Virus record (IMG/VR): IMGVR_UViG_3300002460_000187
Coordinates: 4 to 21,638 of that record
DNA length: 21,635 nt
From: a virus
Strand: one strand, 5' to 3'
Below are positions 5,750-11,560 of the stretch, in pieces. Every line of letters starts with the position of its first letter. Position 1 is the stretch's first letter. Below the pieces are notes generated by a model. That model was not told the DNA's origin. It did no database searches and saw only the letters and a list, made by a program, of their open reading frames with translations. The position numbers and the translations under genes were made by a program.

Positions 5750-6210
5750 AGCACAAGCACACGCAAGAGATCGCCCGAAGGCTGGAAGCGCTCTACCGCC
5801 AGCATGGCGAATTGACGCCAACCCTCGTAGTGGAGGACGCCCGCGACCCGGAATCGCCCCTGCATTCGCACTTCGAGTGGGACGATTCCGCCGCCGCCGA
5901 ACGGTTCCGCCGAATGCAGGCGCGCCGACTGCTGGCCTCCGTGGAAGTGCTCATCCAAGTCAACCGGGTGAAGGTGGCTACCGTCGCCTACGTCCGAGAC
6001 CCCGACAAGGCACCGCGTGAGCAGGGATATACCGCAGTCGGGGAACTGCGCCAGGACGCCGAACGCGCCAAGGCGGCACTGCAATACGAGTTGCGCCGAA
6101 TAGCCGCATCCCTGGAACGCGCGCGTCGGCTCGCACTGGCCCTGGGGCTGGCCAAGGAAGTGGACTCACTGCTGGATGAGATTGAGCACCTGCGTCAGCA
6201 GGCGGCCTGA
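5746..6210 (+). CDS. Conserved-looking phage protein, 154 aa, helical, unknown function
   Basis: The ATG overlaps the preceding stop as ATGA (5746-5749). Residues 20-50 contain ELTPTLVVEDARDPESPLHS followed by HFEWDD, a block I associate with phage proteins of unknown function, and they are followed by basic and aromatic residues. The C-terminal half (about 100-154) is a long charged helix (LRQDAERAKAALQYELRRI and onward) suited to coiled-coil assembly. There are no membrane segments or zinc sites. It is coupled to the Gly-rich-loop protein and ends 27 bp before the GG-periodic tract, so the two proteins and the tract may form one functional unit. An in-frame ATG 15 codons upstream, inside the previous gene, is not favoured. 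Confidence 0.88.
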   Translation: MKHKHTQEIARRLEALYRQHGELTPTLVVEDARDPESPLHSHFEWDDSAAAERFRRMQARRLLASVEVLIQVNRVKVATVAYVRDPDKAPREQGYTAVGELRQDAERAKAALQYELRRIAASLERARRLALALGLAKEVDSLLDEIEHLRQQAA

Positions 6211-6237
6211 TACCGCCACGATAGACAAGACGAGGCA

Positions 6238-6629
6238 GGCAAGGTCCGGCGGTTACCGGAGAAGCCCGATGAGGTCGCCTCTGGCACGGGATGGCGAGTT
6301 GGTATGAGGTTGCGTGAGGTGAGGAGCGGTGTGGCGGGTGGGGCGACGAGTGGATGGGTACGGCTTGGCGTCTCGCAGACTGACGAGGCGCAACGAGACA
6401 CGGTAAGCATTGGTGTGGTCCGGTTGGGCGGGCCCGGATTGGTCGGCTACGGACCGGAGCCATCTGGAGAGAAGTGGTTGGGCGGGTACGGTTGGGCTGC
6501 ATTAGGCGTATCCCGGATTGCGATGGAGTGGCCGCCTTTGGCGGGCTGGGATTGGCACGGCATCCAGCGATCAGGCGAGGTTTGATGGGATCAGGCTAGG
6601 CTGGTGCGACCGGGAGCGATGTGGACAGG
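6238..6629 (+). repeat. Noncoding tract with GG every 5 nt (pentanucleotide periodicity)
   Basis: On the plus strand GG recurs on a 5-nt grid. The grid phase holds within blocks and slips by one base (a 4-nt step) near 6333-6337, 6427-6431, 6481-6485, 6540-6544 and 6599-6603. Counting by eye, about 53 of 80 grid positions are GG, against roughly one in ten expected by base composition. The bases between the GGs are not conserved, so this is not a simple tandem repeat. Period 5 conflicts with codon periodicity, so the constraint acts on DNA or RNA, not protein. It fills the gap between convergent genes and would be transcribed as a G-rich 3' segment of the rightward operon. Weaker GG spacing continues to about 6700. 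Confidence 0.85.
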
Positions 6630-6705
6630 CTTCGACGACGTGTCGACGAGGTCGCGTATCATGGGGTTAGTCGGAGTCAGGCGTGGCAGGCCTGGACGGG
6701 CGCGA

Positions 6706-6731
6706 GCGGCGGCTAGGCAACTAGCCGCCGC
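6706..6731. terminator. Strong hairpin at the convergent gene ends (terminator-like, no T-run)
   Basis: GCGGCGGCTAG (6706-6716) and CTAGCCGCCGC (6721-6731) form a perfect 11-bp stem closed on the plus strand by GCAA, a GNRA-type tetraloop. It overlaps the last codons and stop of the SWIM gene on the minus strand and marks the end of the GG tract on the plus strand. No U-run follows on either strand, so it may be a Rho-independent terminator lacking its tail, a 3'-end stabilising hairpin, or a block to read-through of the rightward transcript into the antisense of the SWIM gene. Confidence 0.5.
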
Positions 6732-6958
6732 AGTTCCTTGATGGCTTCCCCATTCCCTTCATGTAGTAAGCTGATAATCTGGTGCTTGCACAAGGCACCC
6801 CGGTAGCGGGCATCTTGGCAATCGCAGGGCTCTATCTCATCTAGAGTGACGATGTGTTGGCAGGCTCCGCCCCAGACGCGCCAGCGGGGCCTGTAGTCGG
6901 CAATCCGTTCCGCGTCGAGAAGTAGGGCCCTCCGTAGTCGGCCTTCGTCTATTCGCAT
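6713..6958 (-). CDS. Small SWIM-type zinc-finger protein, 81 aa
   Basis: The SWIM signature CxC-xn-CxH is present as C45-D-C47, nine residues, then C57-K-H59, within EPCDCQDARYRGALCKHQI. The N-terminal 40 residues supply the usual beta-rich lead-in (YRPRWRVWGGACQHIVTL) and a helix follows. SWIM domains bind DNA or proteins and coordinate one zinc. The ATG at 6956-6958 is chosen because GGGGGAC precedes it by 5 nt and because the predicted promoter would start transcription near 6978, downstream of the in-frame ATG at 6980-6982. The gene faces the GG tract and ends inside a strong hairpin. It appears to be transcribed on its own, unlike the coupled blocks on either side. Confidence 0.85.
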   Translation of the reverse strand: MRIDEGRLRRALLLDAERIADYRPRWRVWGGACQHIVTLDEIEPCDCQDARYRGALCKHQIISLLHEGNGEAIKELRRLVA

Positions 6959-6984
6959 ACTGTCCCCCGGAGAGGACACCATGC

Positions 6985-7013
6985 AAGATATTGCGCATCT
7001 TTAGAAATGGCAA
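6985..7013 (-). promoter_or_regulatory. Sigma70-type promoter of the SWIM gene
   Basis: On the minus strand TTGCCA (7008-7013; 5 of 6 to consensus) is followed after 17 bp by TATCTT (6985-6990; 4 of 6). The surrounding DNA is locally AT-richer than the rest of the window, which fits a promoter. The predicted start near 6978 leaves about 20 nt before the start codon at 6958. Confidence 0.6.
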
Positions 7014-7074
7014 GATTTTGGTACCCCGACCGGGGGCGCGGCGGCTGGTCAAACAACGAGCGGCATGAAGCCCA

Positions 7075-7290
7075 CTAACGATCCAGTCGTTGCTGGAAGT
7101 ACCGCACCCGTGCGTGGCCCAGGGAATCCGGGACGCACACCGCGCCCAGATAGACCAGCGTATCCGGCACGAGGCGCACCGCCAGCGTCAGGGGTTGTGA
7201 GCGTACCGCGTAGCCGATAGAGAGGGCGGCGCCGGTCATTGAGGCGCCAGCCAGGAAGGCCCAGGCCAAGGTGCGGCGCAGGGCGCTCAT
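7075..7290 (-). CDS. Small single-pass membrane protein of the lysis cassette, 71 aa
   Basis: A short basic N-terminus (MSALRRTL) precedes a membrane helix, about residues 9-31 (AWAFLAGASMTGAALSIGY). A 40-residue tail contains one cysteine and basic residues. The start at 7288-7290 overlaps the stop of an upstream micro-ORF as ATGA; an in-frame ATG at 7309-7311 would add seven residues. It is the last gene of the late operon, after the spanin-like gene. With a cleavable or anchored N-terminus it could be an outer-membrane or inner-membrane lysis accessory, but no lipobox is present. The function is unknown. Confidence 0.65.
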   Translation of the reverse strand: MSALRRTLAWAFLAGASMTGAALSIGYAVRSQPLTLAVRLVPDTLVYLGAVCVPDSLGHARVRYFQQRLDR

Positions 7291-7370
7291 GCGTTGGTCA
7301 CCGAGACGCATCCCTCGGGGATAACTGGTAGCCAGGGTGAGGCGCAGCCGTCCCGGGTTCCAGAGAGCAT
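7287..7370 (-). CDS. Possible 27-residue micro-ORF with ribosome binding site
   Basis: Nine bases after the spanin-like stop, AAGGTGG precedes an ATG (7368-7370) that opens 27 codons ending in a TGA overlapping the next gene's ATG (7287-7290, ATGA). The peptide has two cysteines (residues 9 and 21) and prolines, with no signal sequence. It fits the coupling pattern of the operon and bridges a 90-bp gap. It could be a leader peptide that couples translation of the small membrane protein, or chance. Confidence 0.4.
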   Translation of the reverse strand: MLSGTRDGCASPWLPVIPEGCVSVTNA

Positions 7371-7379
7371 CACCACCTT

Positions 7380-7958
7380 TCAGCGAACAATCAGGGCGCC
7401 CACGATGACGCCCGCCGCGGCGAATGGGAGCCCAATGCGGAGCCGCCCGAAGAATCCGGGGCGACTGCGTTGCTCCGCCGCCTGCCAGAGTTCCTTGGTG
7501 CGCTCCAGCGCCGGCCGCAGTTCCGCGATCACCGCCGCCAGCGTATCGGTCCGGGCGGTGAGCGTCAGGTTCAGCGCCCCGCAGTCCTCCAAGGCTACCG
7601 TACACGAGACGCGGAGCCGGCGTTCGTCCGTGATCGCGATGGCCAGGGGTGCGGTATCCGGCAGCGCCTGGAGTACGGAATCGAGTCGGTGGCCGGTGGA
7701 GTCGGCCCGCCGCGAGGCCACGACCAGCGCCGCTCTCGACGCCGCCAGTCGGGTCCGGTCCGCCGCTTCATGCTGGGCGAGCTGGCTGTCCGCCCGCGCC
7801 AGCCGGCCATCGCGGGCCGCGACCGAATCCAAGACGAGGGCCAGGGAATCCGCCCGTACCTGTGCCAGGGCGTTGGCCCGGATCTGCCCGTCATGGGCCC
7901 GTAACCACGCGAACCCGATGAGCAGGGCCACCACCAGCCAGGAGAGTTGCGTTTTCAC
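7380..7958 (-). CDS. Spanin-like protein with two membrane segments and a long coiled coil, 192 aa
   Basis: The N-terminal membrane helix (residues 5-19, LSWLVVALLIGFAWL) leads to a long charged helical region rich in Ala, Asp, Arg and Ser (20-100 and 135-165), with a small Cys-containing insert (C119, C126). A second membrane helix lies at the very C-terminus (174-191). The GTG start (7956-7958) overlaps the amidase stop as GTGA. Gene order amidase then coiled-coil membrane protein is the classical i-spanin position, and spanins disrupt the outer membrane at lysis. However i-spanins normally have one N-terminal helix and u-spanins have a lipobox plus a C-terminal helix. Two terminal helices and no lipobox fit neither type cleanly. 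Confidence 0.75.
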   Translation of the reverse strand: MKTQLSWLVVALLIGFAWLRAHDGQIRANALAQVRADSLALVLDSVAARDGRLARADSQLAQHEAADRTRLAASRAALVVASRRADSTGHRLDSVLQALPDTAPLAIAITDERRLRVSCTVALEDCGALNLTLTARTDTLAAVIAELRPALERTKELWQAAEQRSRPGFFGRLRIGLPFAAAGVIVGALIVR

Positions 7959-8545
7959 ACCGCGCCCACTTTGGTCATCGTGAGGATGCCGTACCAGGCA
8001 TCGTAGGCCCGCCAGAACTCCCCCCAGCTCCACGCAAGGCCCGGGTCCCGCTTCGCGTCATGGGCTCGGATGTCCTTCCCACTCACGGTTTCGTGGCCCA
8101 CGATCCGGGCGCGGGTGATCGCCGGGTACCGAAGACTCCAGCCGGCGTAGAGCCAGCCACCGGCGTCGTACTGCGCCGGCGTGTAGGGCGACTGCTCCGG
8201 GGTGCTGATCGCGGCCAGGAAACTCGAATAGTCATGGGTCCCCGCCACCAGGAACTCGCAACCCAGGAAGGTATCATTCAGGTTTTCCCGATCCAGGAAG
8301 CGGCTCTTGCCCGCATGGAAGCAGACCCGCTCCGGTGCAGGTCCCGTGTAGATCGTCCCGTCCGGGCCGACTAGGGCGTGGACCGAGAGGCCGATCCGCT
8401 GGAGGAAAGCTGGGGCGTGCTCGCTGTGCCCCTCGTTGACGACGTACTCCGCCATCGCATGCACCAAGGCCCCGTCCACGACGGTACCCGGTGGCCGTGG
8501 CCGGTGAAACGTCATCGTGATCGGGACGACCTTGGGTGCGTTCAC
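7955..8545 (-). CDS. Endolysin: N-acetylmuramoyl-L-alanine amidase (Amidase_2/AmpD type)
   Basis: This enzyme cuts the bond between N-acetylmuramic acid and L-alanine in peptidoglycan at the end of infection. The 196-residue protein shows the family's key residues: a first zinc-ligand candidate, H14 in MTFHRPRPPG; SVHALVGPDGTIY (54-66); FHAGKS (76-81); E97 in LGCEF; H151 in IVGHE; and K165 with D167 in AKRDPG, matching the AmpD His/Glu/His/Lys/Asp set. No signal peptide and no separate wall-binding domain are seen, so export depends on a holin. It overlaps the holin-like gene upstream (ATGA, 8542-8545) and the spanin-like gene downstream (GTGA). Confidence 0.92.
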   Translation of the reverse strand: MNAPKVVPITMTFHRPRPPGTVVDGALVHAMAEYVVNEGHSEHAPAFLQRIGLSVHALVGPDGTIYTGPAPERVCFHAGKSRFLDRENLNDTFLGCEFLVAGTHDYSSFLAAISTPEQSPYTPAQYDAGGWLYAGWSLRYPAITRARIVGHETVSGKDIRAHDAKRDPGLAWSWGEFWRAYDAWYGILTMTKVGAV

Positions 8546-8826
8546 GCCACTGGCGGGCTCCCGTTCTTCCCGCGGACGCTACTCAGCAGATCCTTGAGAA
8601 TCGCCACCACGAACGCCACGCCTTTCTGGGTTAGTTCTGCGCTCACGATGTGCGCGCCGAAGAACCCGAGCGGCAGATACACATACCACGGGACGGCGAG
8701 TTTCACCGCCATGAAGCCTGCCGCCGCCATGAACACCAGGCCGAACGCGGTCCGCGCTAGCTTGGCCACCAGACGTGGGCGAGGAATCGCCGCCAGCGTG
8801 CGGGTTACTTCCTCCGTATGCTTCAT
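8542..8826 (-). CDS. Putative holin, 94 aa
   Basis: Two membrane helices are visible at about 24-44 (ARTAFGLVFMAAAGFMAVKLA) and 47-63 (PWYVYLPLGFFGAHIVS), and a third amphipathic helix at 69-82. The N-terminus is polar and the C-terminus is short and basic (SSVRGKNGS). Size, topology and the ATGA overlap with the amidase start match holins, which form the membrane pores that release or activate endolysin. There is no dual-start motif at the N-terminus. The neighbouring membrane proteins upstream could instead be the holin, so the assignment is by position and shape. Confidence 0.7.
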   Translation of the reverse strand: MKHTEEVTRTLAAIPRPRLVAKLARTAFGLVFMAAAGFMAVKLAVPWYVYLPLGFFGAHIVSAELTQKGVAFVVAILKDLLSSVRGKNGSPPVA

Positions 8827-9191
8827 GTGCGGTGCTCCCGGATCAGCTCCTGAAGATCATCTAACTTGCCCATCAAGATCTGCGCGCCGTTGCGGTAGGC
8901 GTCCCGGTTCTTCTCCGCGGCAAGGGTCAAATCTTCTCGCGTGGCCAACGCCGCGCCACGCGCTTTCACCTCCGACATGTCCGCGCCGATCTGCTGAATC
9001 GCCTGGGTCAGATGATGCGTGGCGCCCGTCAAGGCCGCCACGGCGGCCACCGTGTTCGCCTGCCAGGTCCCGCCGCCATTGGGCTCCGATTTCCGGCTCA
9101 GCTTATCCCGGATGCCGATGCCGAACCACACACAGGCGAGGGCTGATGCGGCCGCACCGGGAAGCCCGAGCGGCCCGATCAGTTCGTTCAT
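8823..9191 (-). CDS. Membrane-anchored helical protein in the lysis cassette, 122 aa
   Basis: An N-terminal hydrophobic helix (about residues 5-27, ending GIGIRDKL) is followed by a soluble helical region (45-122) with heptad-like spacing of Leu, Ile and Ala and many charged residues (ATREDLTLAAEKNRDAYRN). The start overlaps the previous stop by one base (TGATG, 9189-9193) and the stop overlaps the holin-like start (ATGA). It could be an antiholin, a second holin component or an alternative spanin subunit. No family is recognised. Confidence 0.72.
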   Translation of the reverse strand: MNELIGPLGLPGAAASALACVWFGIGIRDKLSRKSEPNGGGTWQANTVAAVAALTGATHHLTQAIQQIGADMSEVKARGAALATREDLTLAAEKNRDAYRNGAQILMGKLDDLQELIREHRT

Positions 9192-9508
9192 CACGCCAGG
9201 ATCCACAGGCCCGCCGCCAGTCCAGCGCCGAGGGTGGCGAACACGATGTCCCCGATGTCCCCCGGTTTCCACTGGTAGGGTGCCCGCCAGGGCTGCTCGA
9301 CATTCCCGACCTCTTCGCGGAAGGCCGAGAGAAACGTGACTGCGGCGACTGGCCCCCACCACTGGAAGCTGGACAGGCCCAGGCCCCAGAGCAGGACCCG
9401 CACCGCACCGTACAGCACCACACCGCCTACGGCATGCGTGAAAGGATGATTCTCTCGCCACCAAGGCGAGCCGCTGAACCACCATGCAGGTGAGGGCAGC
9501 CAGGTCAT
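9191..9508 (-). CDS. VanZ-like or DUF2279-like multi-pass membrane protein, 105 aa
   Basis: Several tryptophan-rich hydrophobic segments are present: about 26-45, 50-64 and 84-103. Conserved-looking polar residues sit between or within them: H25 in THAVGG, the FREE motif at 63-66, and the D84 to D87 pair in GDIGDIVFATLGAG. The arrangement H, then E, then GDxxD-xx-LGAxLG, is seen in VanZ-like and related small membrane families of unknown activity. Position ahead of the holin suggests a role in lysis timing or envelope interaction, but this is inference. The ATG overlaps the upstream stop as ATGA (9505-9508). Confidence 0.72.
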   Translation of the reverse strand: MTWLPSPAWWFSGSPWWRENHPFTHAVGGVVLYGAVRVLLWGLGLSSFQWWGPVAAVTFLSAFREEVGNVEQPWRAPYQWKPGDIGDIVFATLGAGLAAGLWILA

Positions 9509-9825
9509 GGCGCTACGGCTTCCTCACGCCAGTAGGAGACCAACTGATCGGCGCGGCGCACCGCCAGGGCCGTCCACTCCGTGGCATCGAGGGCGCTCAC
9601 GATGAGCTTCCGCTCCACCTCCTCGATAGGTACCTCGACATCCGCGGTGACGCGAAACGTAATGATGGCGCCGGCTGGAGTCTGACGGATCTCCACGGGG
9701 GCGGCGACCGCTTCGAGTTTGTCGAGAATCTTGCCGATCACCCGACGCTCTCCAGCGGCAAAGCCCTTAGGGGACGACAAAATGCCATCATACGTCAGGG
9801 CGAATTGCTCCGGGCTGAGTTTCAT
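9505..9825 (-). CDS. Hypothetical protein, 106 aa
   Basis: Residues 1-45 are helical (MKLSPEQFALTYDGILSSP, then ERRVIGKILDKLEAV). A beta hairpin follows (APVEIRQTPAGAIITFRVTADVEV), then a C-terminal helix (EEVERKLIVSAL and DATEWTALAVRRADQLV). No membrane segment or metal site. It is coupled to both neighbours by ATGA overlaps and lies between a coiled-coil protein downstream of the fibre and the lysis cassette. I do not recognise it; a fibre-associated or virion accessory role is possible. Confidence 0.8.
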   Translation of the reverse strand: MKLSPEQFALTYDGILSSPKGFAAGERRVIGKILDKLEAVAAPVEIRQTPAGAIITFRVTADVEVPIEEVERKLIVSALDATEWTALAVRRADQLVSYWREEAVAP

Positions 9826-10199
9826 CCGAGCGCCTGCCGATCCCTAATGAGTTGGGTTTGTCGAGCCTGGAGTGCATCTACCGCATCCTGGGCCTTGCTG
9901 AGGGCAGCATCAGCAGCAGCCAACTCCGACTCGCAGGTGGCCAAGGCCTTATCCAGGGCATCCTGTTTCTCAGTGAGGATGCGCAGGGCTTCCGCCGCCC
10001 GAAAGGCGGCGATGGTGGCATCTCCTGCTAAGGTAGTGACTTGAAGCGCCAGTGCGTCATAATCCGCTTGGGCGCGATCATGCCGTTCGTGGCCGGCAGG
10101 ATAGAGGATCGTGACGTCCGTCTCCAACTCGATCAGGCGTGCCGTCAGTTGATCCAGCAAGGTCGCGCGTTGACGACCGATGGTCAGTACCTCAGTCAT
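9822..10199 (-). CDS. Coiled-coil protein downstream of the tail fibre, 125 aa
   Basis: Nearly the whole protein is helical: a first helix around RQRATLLDQLTARLIELETD, and a long one from about 60 to 125 with Ala/Leu/Asp heptads (ALDKALATCESELAAADAAL, then QDAVDALQARQTQLI). The ATG at 10197-10199 has AGGAG about 7 nt upstream and starts just after the fibre stop (10214). A longer in-frame start at 10275-10277 would run into the fibre gene without a ribosome binding site and was rejected. Small coiled-coil proteins here are often fibre chaperones or minor virion proteins; that is context only. Confidence 0.82.
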   Translation of the reverse strand: MTEVLTIGRQRATLLDQLTARLIELETDVTILYPAGHERHDRAQADYDALALQVTTLAGDATIAAFRAAEALRILTEKQDALDKALATCESELAAADAALSKAQDAVDALQARQTQLIRDRQALG

Positions 10200-10213
10200 G
10201 TGCCTGCTCCTGC

Positions 10214-11560
10214 TTAGGTGAGTGGCCCAACGGTGCCGCCGTTGATCCGCACGTATAAGCCTACCGTGGTCGTCCACATATCTCCATCCGTTGGTGAGGA
10301 CGGCGCCGTGCCGTGCGGTAGCCGCAAGCCCGCGCCCCCACTAGCAGTGGCAGGTGTGAGAAACAGGCCTGTCCCCGTCACCGTCGTCGCCGTGAGCGCG
10401 CCCATGGAGACGGCGTTAGTGCTGAAACTTGCACTTCCTCCTTGAGGCAGCAGGAAGATATTGTTGCCATAGAGGTACAGTGGCGCGTAGGCCGACGTGG
10501 TGCGGTTGTAGGACTGGATGATGCCGTCGCCGCCACTTTCGATGATCTCGACGCCCACACCCGCCGGGCTGCTTGGGAGCGTCGCCCCTTCGACGCGCAC
10601 GGCTTCCGAGGCTGCAATAGCTGTAGCTGACAGCGCGCCCACTGCGGCCGCGATCCCCGAGGCTGAGATGGAGCCGCCCGAGACGGTGAGCCCCGCCTGC
10701 GCGGTGACCAAGCCAACCATAGTCACCGCTCCAGCAAAGGTTGCTAATAGGTTAGCGCCCAGTTTCACAACCTCAACAAGCGAGCCCGCAGAAACTGCAT
10801 GAAGGTAGAGATCATAGGTCGTATCTGCCCCGGAACGTATTGCAGCGATGCGTCCAGCAGTCCGCACAGTGGCCGATCCATCCTCAGTTTGAAACAGCAT
10901 TGAGGGGCCGAATCCATCAGCCAGGCTACCGCTTGTTAACTGAGCATACGTCACCATGCAGGCGACGACGGCGTTGTTCGTCGCCGTCGTGCGTTTCAGG
11001 TAATTGGCAGATGCGCCAGTCGCCGTGATATTCGCACTCGCAGTGAGGAGACCGGCAATCGTCGCCGTTCCGGGAAAGCTGTAATCGCCTGACAGGTGGG
11101 TACTCGCCAGCTTCCCCCAAGCCGGTGCCGTGGCCGCCCCTTGGGAGATCAACAGGTTGCCGGTAGCCACGGCGGCCCGTTTGCTCAGGATGCTCGCAGC
11201 GCTGGCATACAACACATCGCCGACGGTATACGTCGCCGGCAGGGCGCTGGATTCCGTGAACGTCTGGTCGCCGACGCTATTCAAGTACTGGGGCGGGACC
11301 AGCTTCGGTTTGGCGCGGACATACGAACTCCATGCCCCATCAATGAGCCCCGTCAGGATATGCCGCACCCGATAGTGGCGGAAGCCATTGTCCGGTGGTA
11401 GGGCATCGTAGTAATACGTCTGATCCGGGAGGACCGTGGTCACCAATTCCGTCGTCGTGGTATCGGGGTTTCCCGAGCCATCGTCAGCGGTACGAGACAC
11501 TTGGACCCGCTGGCTGTAGTTCCCGGGCACCCAGCCGATCACCACGCCATAATCAGGCAT
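10214..11560 (-). CDS. Tail fibre protein with N-terminal fibronectin-like segment, 448 aa
   Basis: Residues 1-90 look like most of a fibronectin type III domain (VQVSRTADDGSG, then LPDQTYYYDALPPDNGFRHYRVR). The middle (about 100-390) is low-complexity, beta-rich and built of Ala, Thr, Ser and Gly turns such as SFPGTATIAGLLTASANI and TATTVTGTGLFL, typical of trimeric fibre shafts. The end carries LRLPHGTAPSSPTDGDMW, then GLYVRINGGTVGPL, a block I associate with the C-terminus of many phage fibres. The product probably contacts the host surface. Its start overlaps the tail-tip stop by one base (TGATG), so it may be made by reinitiation. Confidence 0.88.
   Translation of the reverse strand: MPDYGVVIGWVPGNYSQRVQVSRTADDGSGNPDTTTTELVTTVLPDQTYYYDALPPDNGFRHYRVRHILTGLIDGAWSSYVRAKPKLVPPQYLNSVGDQTFTESSALPATYTVGDVLYASAASILSKRAAVATGNLLISQGAATAPAWGKLASTHLSGDYSFPGTATIAGLLTASANITATGASANYLKRTTATNNAVVACMVTYAQLTSGSLADGFGPSMLFQTEDGSATVRTAGRIAAIRSGADTTYDLYLHAVSAGSLVEVVKLGANLLATFAGAVTMVGLVTAQAGLTVSGGSISASGIAAAVGALSATAIAASEAVRVEGATLPSSPAGVGVEIIESGGDGIIQSYNRTTSAYAPLYLYGNNIFLLPQGGSASFSTNAVSMGALTATTVTGTGLFLTPATASGGAGLRLPHGTAPSSPTDGDMWTTTVGLYVRINGGTVGPLT

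Noticed and set aside
6304-6585. 93-codon plus-strand frame inside the GG-periodic tract
   Set aside because: The sequence pattern has period 5 with phase slips that ignore the reading frame; its Gly/Trp-rich product is a by-product of recurring GG.
6238-6629. CRISPR array or ordinary tandem repeat
   Set aside because: There is no repeat unit of 20 bp or more, no spacers of even length, and the bases between GGs are not conserved; only the spacing is regular.
7018-7040. CCCC/GGGG hairpin downstream of the lysis operon as a terminator
   Set aside because: The stem is only 4 bp and no T-run follows on the minus strand, so it is not a convincing intrinsic terminator.
8378-9493. Long open frame of 371 codons on the plus strand across the lysis genes
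   Set aside because: It lies opposite several minus-strand genes that are joined by exact stop-start overlaps and have recognisable products; its own composition is Arg/Pro/Ser-rich, as expected of a GC-rich antisense frame.
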